Shown: positions 1 through 8,837 of the stretch, one piece after another
How positions within the stretch are numbered: position 1 is the first letter of the stretch
Layout: every line of letters begins with the position of its first letter
Origin: GCA-2712985 sp964515905
Lineage (GTDB): Bacteria; Pseudomonadota; Alphaproteobacteria; UBA7887
Assembly (NCBI GenBank): GCA_964515905.1
Contig: CAZEWK010000013.1
Location: 1-30,554, forward strand
Reading direction: 5' to 3'
DNA length: 30,554 nucleotides
Position numbers and translations under genes: made by a program
Notes under the pieces: generated by a model
Databases searched by the model: none
The model's input: only the letters and a program-made list of their open reading frames with translations
Told to the model about the DNA's origin: nothing

Positions 1-106
1 ATTTTATGTGATATTGAGATCAATGGACTTCATAAAAGGTCTATACCCTGTTATAAAATTTTTACGTATATTAACGAGAAAAAATGGCTAATAGGTGTGA
101 ATCATT

Positions 107-739
107 ATGAAAATCGACATCATCTCAGACACTGTATGCCCCTGGTGTTTTATTGGAAAAAAACGCTTGGAAAGAGCCCTGGGAATGAGACCTGATCTTA
201 CCACTCAAATTACCTGGTACCCTTTTCAATTAAACCCTGATATGCCAAATGAAGGCATGGAAAGGCAACTTTATTTAAATCTAAAATTTGGTGGTGAGGA
301 ACGCGCAAAAGAAACCTATCAGTCCGTGCATGAAGCCAGTGCCAGTGAGCATTTGAATCTCCAATTGAGTCAAATAAAACGCATGCCGAATTCCCTACAG
401 TCTCACCGGTTATTATATTATGCAAAAAAAAATGGGGTCCAAAACGAAGTAGCAGAGAACCTTTTTCAAAGTTATTTTCTTTACGGCGAAGATATAGGAT
501 CTCTTCCTCACTTAGTGGAGATTGCCTTAAAAAGTGGAATTAGTAGTTCTAAGGTTCAATCATACCTGTCTTCTGACGAAGATCTTGATTTGATAAAAGA
601 GCAAGATATGCAATCGAGAAAAATGGGGATCTCAGGTGTCCCATGTTTTATTATCGAAGACGAATATGCTATATCTGGTGCTCAGGAACCGGAGGTATTT
701 TTGCAAGTATTTGATGCCGCAAAGGAATTGGCTGTGTAA
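107..739 (+). CDS. DsbA-family (FrnE-like) thiol oxidoreductase
   Basis: This is a thioredoxin-fold protein of the DsbA/FrnE group with an inserted all-helical domain. The active-site CPWC lies at residues 11-14, straight after the first beta strand, and the cis-proline loop GVP is at 177-179. The 210-residue length fits cytoplasmic FrnE-like proteins. There is no signal peptide, so it acts in the cytoplasm rather than as a periplasmic DsbA. An AGGTG ribosome-binding site at 93-97 supports the ATG at 107. The gene stands alone and converges on mfd. Family members are disulfide oxidoreductases or isomerases, and some are annotated as 2-hydroxychromene-2-carboxylate isomerase-like. The CxxC argues for redox chemistry, but the substrate cannot be read from the sequence. 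Confidence 0.9.
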   Translation: MKIDIISDTVCPWCFIGKKRLERALGMRPDLTTQITWYPFQLNPDMPNEGMERQLYLNLKFGGEERAKETYQSVHEASASEHLNLQLSQIKRMPNSLQSHRLLYYAKKNGVQNEVAENLFQSYFLYGEDIGSLPHLVEIALKSGISSSKVQSYLSSDEDLDLIKEQDMQSRKMGISGVPCFIIEDEYAISGAQEPEVFLQVFDAAKELAV

Positions 740-824
740 CCAACGCTACTAACACGAAAAACTAATCCAATATCATTTTTTCCTGTCCATTAAATTATAT
801 CATATGTGCAACAGGTGACTTCAG

Positions 825-839
825 AGTAAATTATTTACT
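825..839. repeat. 15-base perfect palindrome between convergent genes
   Basis: Arms AGTAAAT and ATTTACT flank a single T in the 120-base gap between the convergent frnE-like gene and mfd. It could be a weak transcription stop for both genes, but it has no GC-rich stem and no proper T-tract. Confidence 0.25.
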
Positions 840-858
840 TTCAAGTACCTCTATAAAA

Positions 859-3800
859 TTAATGAAGTAAAATTTCCGGCCCATTTTCATTACTTGGAAT
901 TAAATGAATTAACTCCTCAATGAATGTGGTTAAGCCCCTGAATCGAGCTTCTACTAATGGCCATTCCTCATTAACTACAATTTTCTGATCAGGGCGAACT
1001 CTAAGTTTTCCATTGCTTTCCGATATCAATCTTACTAATTCCTCTGAAGCGGGAAAAAAATTGTCCCGAAATCGTACCAAAGCACCTTTCGGACCGGCAT
1101 CAATTTGATCAATAAAGGCTATTCTGCATAGCTGTTTAATTCGCACAACACGTAATAAATTTTCGGCAGAATCCGGTAGGCTACCAAACCGATCAATTAA
1201 TTCTGTAGCAAATGGGTCGATTTCAGCAGGGTCATCAATTGATCCTAATCGACGGTACAAAGCCATTCGTACACTTAAATCAGGAACGTAATCCTCCGGA
1301 AGAAGAACCGGCACCCCCAATTGTATTTGGGGCGACCAATCTTGTTTCTTGGGCTGGGAATCAGGACTACCTTTGGCCTCCAAGACTGCTTCATTTAGAA
1401 GTTGTTGATAAAGTTCTACTCCAATTTCTTTTACGTGACCAGATTGCTTTTCACCAAGAAGATTCCCGGCTCCCCGTATATCAAGATCGTGGCTTGCCAA
1501 TGAAAATCCAGCACCAAGGCTATCCAACCGGTGCAGTACCTCAAGCCGTTTTAAAGCCTCACCTTTGAGTAAATTTTCTGAAGTAACTGTGAAATAGGCG
1601 TAAGCGCGAATTTTAGAGCGGCCTACTCGACCACGAAGTTGGTATAACTGTGCTAACCCAAATCGATCAGCACGGTGAACAATCAAAGTATTAGCAGAAG
1701 GAATATCAAGACCGGATTCAATAATTGAGGTTGATAGGAGTAAATCATATTGCCCTTCATAGAAGGCCGTCATAGCCATATCGAGTTCCGACGCTGGCAT
1801 CTTGCCATGAGCTCTGACCACTTTAATTTCTGGAACTATTGCTTTTAGTTCCCTCGCAACAGATTCTATGTCTTTTATTCTCGGACATACATAGAAAACC
1901 TGCCCGCCACGAAAATGCTCCCGCAATATTGCCTCTCTGACTACCAACCTATCGTATGGTAAGATAAAACTTCGTATCGACAAACGATCGACCGGAGGAG
2001 TGGCGATAATACTTAGTTCACGAACTCCTGATAGTGCTAATTGAAGAGTCCTCGGTATAGGTGTAGCCGTCAAAGTAAGTACATGTACATCTGATTTTAT
2101 CGTTTTTAATCGTTCCTTTTGGGCAACTCCAAAATGTTGCTCCTCATCTATAATCAAAAGACCTAAGTCCTTAAAACTCACGGATTTTGATAACAATGCG
2201 TGTGTCCCAATAACTATGTCTATCTCCCCATTCAAAAGGGAGGCCCTAATCCCTTTCGCAGTTTTCCCAGACACCAATCGTGACAATTCAGCAATAGTGA
2301 ACGAAAAACCTTTAAACCGTTCTTTAAAAGTTTCGTAATGTTGTCGTGAAAGTAAAGTGGTGGGTGTAATGATTGCCACTTGTTTCCCGGCGCTCGCAGC
2401 TACAAAAGCTGAGCGAAGCGCAATTTCTGTTTTTCCAAAACCAACGTCCCCACAGATGAGTCGATCCATTGGAGTATTTCCTGACAGATCGGCGATACAA
2501 TCTTCTATTCCACGTAATTGATCTTCCGTTTCTATAAAGGGGAAGCGCCCACTAAATTCATCATAAACACCAGTTCCTGCAATTAATGGGTCGGTTGTTT
2601 TTACGGTTCTTTCCGCCGCCGTAGAAATCAATTCTTCAGCCATATCTCGGAGTTGCTCTTTTACCCTTGATTTTCTTATTTGCCATGCAACTCCCCCAAG
2701 GTTATCAAGTTTTACGTCAGTATCAGAGGCACCATACCGTCCCAACATTTCAATGTTTTCAACAGGAAGGTATAAACGGTCCCCACCCAAATACGTTAAT
2801 TTGACGCAATCATGAGGTGCAGAGCTAACTTGAACGGTTTCTAAACCTTCAAATTTTCCTACCCCATGATCAACGTGTACCACAAAGTCACCTAACATTA
2901 GGTTAGTTGCCTCTGTTAAAAAGTTTTTTGCACGCCGTCCACGGCCTGCTCTGATAGAAAGGCGGTCACCAAGGATATCTTGCTCACTCAGAAAACTGTA
3001 TTCTTGAGTCTCAAAACTCAGCTGGACTGGAAGTACCAACAACGAAACAATATTATCAAGAATATTCGGAATCTCACTCCAACTATTCATCATGGGACTA
3101 ACTTGTATCCCATGTTCCCCAAGTAGACGTAATAGACGGTCCCGTGCCCCAACAGATTGACAACTGATGATAACTTTTTTTCCTAATGCAATGCGGTCCT
3201 GAATATGATTTCTAACAGCGTTAAATAAATCCGAATCTTTCTGCTTTCGCTCTGGCGAAAAATCACGCCCACGACGAGCGTTAAGATTGATGCTTGAAGA
3301 GTCCGATTTAGGTATATCAAACGCAGAGAACATCCCAATCCTGCGTCCCGCCAACGCCCTATCCCACCCTTGTTTATCAAGAAATAACAATGATGGAGGT
3401 ATTGGCCTATAAACAGGCGCATTAATCTTCGAAGAAGTTCCTAGTGCCTCTACTCTAGCCTGGTAAAAATCCGCAATGTGCTTAAATCTTTCCTCCAGTG
3501 CTTCTTCCAAAAGATGATCCAAAAAAATAATGGCATCTGGCAGATACTGAAAAATGCTCTGGAGTTTTGAGTGGAATAGCGGAAGCCAGTGCTCTATACC
3601 AGGATAACGTCGACCATTTGACACTGATTCATACAATGGGTCTTTACCGGTAACCGCTCCGAATAACTCTCGATACTGACTTCTAAATCTAGCTATTGAT
3701 TCTTTATTTAGTAATACTTCTGAGCCAGGAATAAGCTCGACAAGCTTTTTATTGTCGGTGCTTCTCTGCGTTAGAGGATCGAACTCGCGGATTGATTCAA

Positions 3801-4377
3801 TGACATTGCCAAATAGATCCATCCGAATAGGCCAGTCAACGGCCCACGGATATAGATCAATAATACCCCCACGAACGGCATACTCGCCGGGTTCCATAAC
3901 AGTTCCCGTCCGCACATACCCATTGCACATCAGATATTCATTAAAGACGTCCATATTGATAGATTCTGAGGTCTTGAGCAGGAAAGGCCTGTGTTCATGT
4001 TTACTTGTACCTAAGGGAACACGTTGGATGGCTGAATTGCATGTGGTTAACAATACCTGTCTGTCTTCTACACGGGATCTTTCTGAAAGATCTTTTAAAG
4101 TCTTTAACCGTTGGGATATCACCTCTTTTTTGGGAGAAATTCTGTCATAAGGAAGACAGTCCCAAGCAGGAAACTGTAGGATAGTTTCTTCAGGAACAAA
4201 AAAATTAAGAAGATCCTGCATCGCAACCATCCGTGTTTCGTCGCGAGCAACAAATATAATGTCTTCTCTGGGCTTTTCAGACAAAAATTTTGACATTGCA
4301 AGAGCGTCACAACCCTCAGGTGAGCCACCAATTTTTATTCTTCCTGGCTCAGACAGATACTGGCTTAAAGAATTCAC
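859..4377 (-). CDS. mfd: transcription-repair coupling factor Mfd
   Basis: Mfd is an ATP-driven translocase that removes RNA polymerase stalled at DNA lesions and recruits UvrA for nucleotide-excision repair. The 1172-residue length is normal for the family. Visible parts in order are a UvrB-like N-terminal region (about 1-350), a CarD-like RNA-polymerase-interacting domain (about 490-560, with HVDHGVGKFEGL), RecG-like helicase lobes with Walker A GDVGFGKT near 643-650 and DEEQ near 742, the TATPIPRTL motif, QLRGRVGR, and a C-terminal TRCF domain. The start codon is GTG and shares four bases (GTGA) with the sdhE stop, so the two genes are probably translationally coupled. The gene is complete, with no frameshift. 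Confidence 0.97.
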   Translation of the reverse strand: MNSLSQYLSEPGRIKIGGSPEGCDALAMSKFLSEKPREDIIFVARDETRMVAMQDLLNFFVPEETILQFPAWDCLPYDRISPKKEVISQRLKTLKDLSERSRVEDRQVLLTTCNSAIQRVPLGTSKHEHRPFLLKTSESINMDVFNEYLMCNGYVRTGTVMEPGEYAVRGGIIDLYPWAVDWPIRMDLFGNVIESIREFDPLTQRSTDNKKLVELIPGSEVLLNKESIARFRSQYRELFGAVTGKDPLYESVSNGRRYPGIEHWLPLFHSKLQSIFQYLPDAIIFLDHLLEEALEERFKHIADFYQARVEALGTSSKINAPVYRPIPPSLLFLDKQGWDRALAGRRIGMFSAFDIPKSDSSSINLNARRGRDFSPERKQKDSDLFNAVRNHIQDRIALGKKVIISCQSVGARDRLLRLLGEHGIQVSPMMNSWSEIPNILDNIVSLLVLPVQLSFETQEYSFLSEQDILGDRLSIRAGRGRRAKNFLTEATNLMLGDFVVHVDHGVGKFEGLETVQVSSAPHDCVKLTYLGGDRLYLPVENIEMLGRYGASDTDVKLDNLGGVAWQIRKSRVKEQLRDMAEELISTAAERTVKTTDPLIAGTGVYDEFSGRFPFIETEDQLRGIEDCIADLSGNTPMDRLICGDVGFGKTEIALRSAFVAASAGKQVAIITPTTLLSRQHYETFKERFKGFSFTIAELSRLVSGKTAKGIRASLLNGEIDIVIGTHALLSKSVSFKDLGLLIIDEEQHFGVAQKERLKTIKSDVHVLTLTATPIPRTLQLALSGVRELSIIATPPVDRLSIRSFILPYDRLVVREAILREHFRGGQVFYVCPRIKDIESVARELKAIVPEIKVVRAHGKMPASELDMAMTAFYEGQYDLLLSTSIIESGLDIPSANTLIVHRADRFGLAQLYQLRGRVGRSKIRAYAYFTVTSENLLKGEALKRLEVLHRLDSLGAGFSLASHDLDIRGAGNLLGEKQSGHVKEIGVELYQQLLNEAVLEAKGSPDSQPKKQDWSPQIQLGVPVLLPEDYVPDLSVRMALYRRLGSIDDPAEIDPFATELIDRFGSLPDSAENLLRVVRIKQLCRIAFIDQIDAGPKGALVRFRDNFFPASEELVRLISESNGKLRVRPDQKIVVNEEWPLVEARFRGLTTFIEELIHLIPSNENGPEILLH

Positions 4378-4646
4378 GTTACTTCTAACTTAGTCACAAA
4401 TTTTTTAAGTCTTTGCATAATATTATGATCGAAATGATCAGGAACTTTTTGCTTGCCTGAAATCCAATCCCAAATATCAGGATCTGATTGTTCCAATAAT
4501 GCCTCGAACTGAATCAAATCCTTTTCCGACATTGCTTGAAGATTATTATCCGCAAATCTTCCAAGCAAAAGGTCCGCCTCTCTGGACCCCCTATGCCAAG
4601 ACCTAAATTGCAATCGTTTGTGTCGAATTGGAAGTTCACCTGACAT
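4374..4646 (-). CDS. sdhE: succinate dehydrogenase assembly factor SdhE
   Basis: SdhE (YgfY/SDH5 family) helps attach FAD covalently to SdhA of succinate dehydrogenase. The family signature RGSREAD is present in the N-terminal part, followed by the usual acidic helical bundle and a DPDIWDWI segment. Starting at the ATG at 4646 gives 90 residues, the usual family length. The open frame extends to an ATG at 4775 (133 residues), but the extra 43 residues are basic, low in family character and look like a read-through of the upstream region. An AAGGAG lies 16 bases before the chosen ATG, rather far, so the start is likely but not certain. Its TGA overlaps the GTG of mfd. It is divergent from recG, a common alphaproteobacterial arrangement. 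Confidence 0.88.
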   Translation of the reverse strand: MSGELPIRHKRLQFRSWHRGSREADLLLGRFADNNLQAMSEKDLIQFEALLEQSDPDIWDWISGKQKVPDHFDHNIMQRLKKFVTKLEVT

Positions 4647-4906
4647 CCTGAGTTTTCCACTTCTCCTTGAATGGCTACGACGAAAATACGATATAACCTT
4701 AATTTCAAAATATGTCAGCTTCAAAACACTACCGAACTGAATATTTTTTGTAGGGTGATTGAAAAAACTTAGCATTTTCTTTGTAGAGGATTTAAAATCC
4801 TATACAACTTAGAATAACGAGTCTTTTATAAAAAAGAGTAGAACATTATATGTTTCTGTTGTTGCAGACTAATTACAACTTCCTCTTTTCGTAAGGATTC
4901 TAATTT

Positions 4907-6988
4907 ATGCGACCAAGAATCCTCAGTCATGTTTTTCTACCCATTGAATCCCTGAGTGGCTTAAGCCCCCGCATGAGCAAACTCATTAAAACTGCAACTG
5001 GACCCAATGTCCTGGACCTACTTTACCACCTCCCCTACTCAGTTATCGATAGGAAGATTTCTACCCGATTGGCAAATCATCCACATGGCACAATAGCTAC
5101 AGTTGAAATTCAAGTCACTGAACACAATAAACCGCGCCATCGGCGACAGCCCTATAGGGTAAAGTGCGAAACAGAAAACAATCCGCTAACTCTAGTTTTC
5201 TTTAATGCGCATTCTGATTATTTAGAAAAACAACTACCCATCGGAGAGACCAGAATTGTAAGTGGTCGAATTGAGTATTATAAGGGCCAAATACAAATTT
5301 CACATCCCGATCATATCGTTACAAAGGAAGAAGCCGAATCACTTCCTTCCATTGAACCAGTATACCGTCTTACATCTGGTCTGACACCAAAACCTTTGTA
5401 TAAAGCAATAACTGCGGCTCAAGAAATAGCTCCATCCTTACCAGAATGGATTGACTCTACATTTTTGAAAGAGAGGAAATGGCTCTCGTGGGAAAAGGCT
5501 ATTAAAAGGATACACAGGCCTTTGAATGAATATTCCCTTAGTCCCATCTCACCGGAAAGGCAAAGATTAGCTTATGATGAACTCTTAGCCAACCAACTAA
5601 CAATACATCTACTCCGAAGACACGTTCGAAAATCTGTTGGAGAAACCATTATAACGAATAACCAACTCCAAAAAAAAGTAATACAAAATCTAAGTTTTTC
5701 TCTCACAAATTCGCAGACAAAAGCCCTGAAAGATATCGATGATGATTTTAGTTCTGGCTGGTGCATGCATCGTCTGCTACACGGCGATGTAGGAAGCGGA
5801 AAAACTATCGTCGCAATTTTAGCGATGTTGAAAGCTGTTGAGTTTGGAGGGCAAGCAGCATTATTGGCTCCAACAGAAATTCTTGCCCAACAACATTTTC
5901 GCACCATTTCATCTTTAGCAAACTCCGTTGGGGTTTCTTGTTCCATACTGACGGGAAAAACCAAGACCAAAGAACGAAAAAAACTTTTATCGAATTTAGC
6001 AAACGGCGAACTTTCAATACTTATTGGTACTCACGCTATATTTCAAACTGATGTCGTTTTTAAAAATTTACTCTTAGCTGTAATCGACGAACAACATAAG
6101 TTCGGAGTGCACCAAAGGGTGAGCCTTCAGTCAAAAGGTCAGGCAGTAAATCTTTTGGTAATGACGGCTACTCCTATCCCACGCACATTAATGATGACAG
6201 CTTATGGTGATTTAAATGTATCCCAACTAATGGATAAGCCCTCTGGACGAAAAACAATTGTGACTGCTGCTATTCCAATAGAAAGATTGGGAGAGGTTAT
6301 AGACTCGGTTGAAAGGGCTATTAGAGAGGGTGGCCAAATCTATTGGGTCTGCCCTCTCGTTGAGGAATCCGCTCTCCTGGATCTTGCGGCTGCCGAGGAG
6401 CGATACTCAGAACTTAAACAACACTTTGGGACGAGGGTAGGTTTAGTGCACGGACGATCCCCAGAGGCTCAAAAAAGAACTACAATGTTGAATTTTTCAT
6501 CAGGGAAAATCGATATTCTTGTAGCAACCACAGTAATCGAAGTAGGAGTAGATGTACCCAAAGCAACATTGATGGTAATTGAGCACTCTGAGCGTTTTGG
6601 TTTAGCGCAACTTCATCAACTGCGCGGACGAATTGGACGGGGCAGCCGTAATTCAGCTTGCTTGTTACTTTATTCCCCTACACTAAGCCAAACTGCCCGT
6701 GCTAGGCTAAAAATTTTACGAGAAACCGATGACGGATTTCAAATCGCTGAAGAAGATTTACGGCTCAGAGGCGCCGGGGAATTGTTAGGATCTCGCCAAA
6801 GTGGCTTGCCTACTTTTCGCACGGCCCAACTCCCCTATCACCAGGATTTACTGAAGATCGCTGATGATGATGCGAAGTTGATCTTACAACGAGACCAGGA
6901 ATTAACTAGTTCTCGTGGGAAAGCACTACGCATACTGCTTTACTTGTTTGAAAGAGACACGGTGGCCAATCTACTTCGATCGGGATAA
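4907..6988 (+). CDS. recG: ATP-dependent DNA helicase RecG
   Basis: RecG remodels stalled replication forks and Holliday junctions. The protein has 693 residues, a normal length. An N-terminal wedge (OB-fold) domain (about 55-150) precedes two helicase lobes: Walker A GDVGSGKT at 293-300, DEQH at 394-397, TATPIPRTL, then the C-terminal motifs TTVIEVGVDVP, QLHQLRGRIGRG and the RecG-type GSRQSGLP. The motif after Walker B reads DEQHKFGV, where DEQHRFGV is usual; a conservative change. AAGGA lies about 10 bases before the ATG. The gene is transcribed away from sdhE-mfd and converges on the DUF502 gene with a short AT-rich gap. Confidence 0.97.
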   Translation: MRPRILSHVFLPIESLSGLSPRMSKLIKTATGPNVLDLLYHLPYSVIDRKISTRLANHPHGTIATVEIQVTEHNKPRHRRQPYRVKCETENNPLTLVFFNAHSDYLEKQLPIGETRIVSGRIEYYKGQIQISHPDHIVTKEEAESLPSIEPVYRLTSGLTPKPLYKAITAAQEIAPSLPEWIDSTFLKERKWLSWEKAIKRIHRPLNEYSLSPISPERQRLAYDELLANQLTIHLLRRHVRKSVGETIITNNQLQKKVIQNLSFSLTNSQTKALKDIDDDFSSGWCMHRLLHGDVGSGKTIVAILAMLKAVEFGGQAALLAPTEILAQQHFRTISSLANSVGVSCSILTGKTKTKERKKLLSNLANGELSILIGTHAIFQTDVVFKNLLLAVIDEQHKFGVHQRVSLQSKGQAVNLLVMTATPIPRTLMMTAYGDLNVSQLMDKPSGRKTIVTAAIPIERLGEVIDSVERAIREGGQIYWVCPLVEESALLDLAAAEERYSELKQHFGTRVGLVHGRSPEAQKRTTMLNFSSGKIDILVATTVIEVGVDVPKATLMVIEHSERFGLAQLHQLRGRIGRGSRNSACLLLYSPTLSQTARARLKILRETDDGFQIAEEDLRLRGAGELLGSRQSGLPTFRTAQLPYHQDLLKIADDDAKLILQRDQELTSSRGKALRILLYLFERDTVANLLRSG

Positions 6989-7036
6989 TGATTTTATCAA
7001 TTCATAACAAATAATTAAAAAATATTTCTAAAGTAA

Positions 7037-7786
7037 CTAGTTAGAATTTTCCTCACTGTTTTCTTTCATCTTCGTCGTCTCATTAACGGGGACTCTATGT
7101 GGTGGTGTGACAATACCTGCCGACACGATCATTTTAATGGCTTCCTCAACAGTCATAGTGAGCACAATAATATCTTTTTTTGGAACAAACAGCAAAAAGC
7201 CTGAAGTTGGATTTGGTGTGGTCGGCAAAAACACGTTAACAACATCTTCAGAAATATCACTTTGTACTTCACCACTAGTTTTGGTGGTGATGAATCCCAG
7301 TGCCCAAATTCCGCGTCGCGGATATTCAATTAAAGCGACTTCTCGAAAGGATCGAGACGAAGACCTCAAGACCGTCTCGAAAATTTGTTTCAACGCGCTA
7401 TATACACTGCGGATAACTGGCATACGGGTTAAGATACCTTCTCCCGTCCGTACTAGTACTCGACCAACCAAACCCGCAGCTAAGAAACCAATAAGAGTTA
7501 AACCAATAAATACGACAACCAGACCAATACCGGGAACATGAATGCCAGTATGAATTTCAAAAAGTAATTGTGGATTGTATCCTTCAGGTATTAGGGGGAC
7601 GATTTTACTGTCAATCCAGCTAATAACCCAGAATGCTAAGGCAATAGTTATACCGACGGGAGCTGTTACAATGATACCGGTTAAAAAATAATTACGAAGC
7701 CGAGCGAATAGCCCACGACGACGTAAATTTTGATCACCTTTTCCGTTTTCAGTACTAATTTTACTATTATTATCGGTGCCGCCCAT
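7037..7786 (-). CDS. DUF502 family inner-membrane protein
   Basis: This is a membrane protein of the DUF502 family (PF04367), whose biochemical function is unknown. Two strong hydrophobic segments are visible: one around residues 33-56 (starting YFLTGIIVTAPVGITIALAF) and one around 85-108 (IGLVVVFIGLTLIGFLAAGL). They are followed by the conserved RMPVIRSVYSALKQIFETV stretch and a soluble domain with FLPTTPNPTSGFLLFVP, a family hallmark. I chose the ATG at 7786 (249 residues). The frame can also start at a TTG at 7798, but neither has a strong ribosome-binding site. The gene often neighbours recG in alphaproteobacteria, as here, though it converges on recG and cannot share its transcript. Confidence 0.9.
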   Translation of the reverse strand: MGGTDNNSKISTENGKGDQNLRRRGLFARLRNYFLTGIIVTAPVGITIALAFWVISWIDSKIVPLIPEGYNPQLLFEIHTGIHVPGIGLVVVFIGLTLIGFLAAGLVGRVLVRTGEGILTRMPVIRSVYSALKQIFETVLRSSSRSFREVALIEYPRRGIWALGFITTKTSGEVQSDISEDVVNVFLPTTPNPTSGFLLFVPKKDIIVLTMTVEEAIKMIVSAGIVTPPHRVPVNETTKMKENSEENSN

Positions 7787-7885
7787 GATGCCCCACAATC
7801 TAACGCCTAAGCTTAATTCGTTTACTTACGAGTTTCTAAGTAATTTCAGGCCCTCGTTCTAACATTACCGATGTGGATAGACCTT

Positions 7886-8758
7886 TTAACTTGTAAAAAA
7901 AGAAGCGAACGCTTCCAAGATAGTGTCAGGTGCTTCCTCCGGAATGAAGTGTCCACTGTCTACTGCCCAACCCGAGACATCTTTCGCTCTATCTCGCCAC
8001 ACGTCAACTACGTCGTAGAGCTTGTGCATGGCTCCAGAGGCACCCCAAAGTACCAATAGTGGACATTCTATTTTTCTATCCATATCAACTTCGTCGTGCG
8101 TAAGGTCTATCGAAGCGCCAGCTCTATAATCTTCGCAAGTCGCCTCTATCACTCTAGAATTTTTGAAACAGCGAAAATATTCGGAAAATGCTTCGTCTGT
8201 TATAAAGTCGTCTCCGTTCCCCCAAGCTCCAAATTGACTCCGCAGATAGAATTCAACATTGTTGCCTATTAAAGTTTCTGGCAGAGGATGTTTTTGAATC
8301 AAAAAGAACCAATGCCAATACATCGTTGCGAGTCGTTTATCAGCATCGGCGAATACTCGATGTGTTGGAATAATATCCAAAACACATAGTTTTTCTATTT
8401 TGTCGGTATGATCGAGCGCCATCCGGTGCGCCACTCGGGCACCCCTATCATGACCTGCGACCATAAACCGTTCGTATCCAAGAGAGGTCATTAATTCAAC
8501 TTGATCTAGGGCATTTGCTCTTTTTGAGTAATTAAAGTGCTCTCCATCGACTTCAGGAGTTCCACTGTCGCCATACCCACGAAGATCTGGAATTACCAGC
8601 GTAAACTGCTTCGCTAAATCTGAGGCAACTTTGTGCCACATTACGTGGGTCTGTGGATAACCGTGAAGAAGAAGCAATGGGGGACCATCTCCCCCTGTCA
8701 CCATATTAATGTAGGTCTTCGTAACGTTAATTCGTTTTTTCTGAAAGCCTGCATACAT
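7886..8758 (-). CDS. alpha/beta hydrolase, fluoroacetate dehalogenase-like
   Basis: This is an alpha/beta-hydrolase-fold enzyme of the haloacetate (fluoroacetate) dehalogenase group. With the ATG at 8758 it has 290 residues. Nucleophile D104 sits in GHDRGAR, the acid is D128 (in LDIIPT) and the base is H270 (in SGHF). Carboxylate-binding R105 and R108, and halide-pocket H149, W150 (YWHW) and Y211, match in order and spacing the residues numbered D110, R111, R114, D134, H155, W156, Y219 and H280 in the characterised Rhodopseudomonas enzyme. The ATG at 8758 has an excellent AGAGGA site; an upstream in-frame ATG at 8806 has none. The gene is divergent from the dehydratase at 8838. The real substrate could be another 2-haloacid or an ester. 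Confidence 0.85.
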   Translation of the reverse strand: MYAGFQKKRINVTKTYINMVTGGDGPPLLLLHGYPQTHVMWHKVASDLAKQFTLVIPDLRGYGDSGTPEVDGEHFNYSKRANALDQVELMTSLGYERFMVAGHDRGARVAHRMALDHTDKIEKLCVLDIIPTHRVFADADKRLATMYWHWFFLIQKHPLPETLIGNNVEFYLRSQFGAWGNGDDFITDEAFSEYFRCFKNSRVIEATCEDYRAGASIDLTHDEVDMDRKIECPLLVLWGASGAMHKLYDVVDVWRDRAKDVSGWAVDSGHFIPEEAPDTILEAFASFFTS

Positions 8759-8837
8759 TACTATCTTTCCTCTTTTACGACTTGCCCATACACAATCAGA
8801 CACCATAATGTCAATCAGACCAATAAAGGAATAAAAA

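Noticed and set aside
1212..1568. 118-codon plus-strand frame inside mfd
   Set aside because: It is antisense to clearly conserved Mfd sequence and has no family features; a shadow of the real gene.
4647..4775. N-terminal extension of SdhE to the ATG at 4775
   Set aside because: It would add 43 basic residues not seen in the family; the shorter form has the standard length of about 90.
4788..4800. GGATTT-A-AAATCC palindrome, with similar ones at 825-839 and 26194-26206, as a repeat family
   Set aside because: The three sequences are unrelated to one another apart from being AT-rich and symmetric; expected by chance in a few kilobases of AT-rich spacer.
8759..8806. Upstream ATG at 8806 as the start of the dehalogenase-like gene
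   Set aside because: It has no ribosome-binding site, while the ATG at 8758 has AGAGGA at ideal spacing and gives the family N-terminus.
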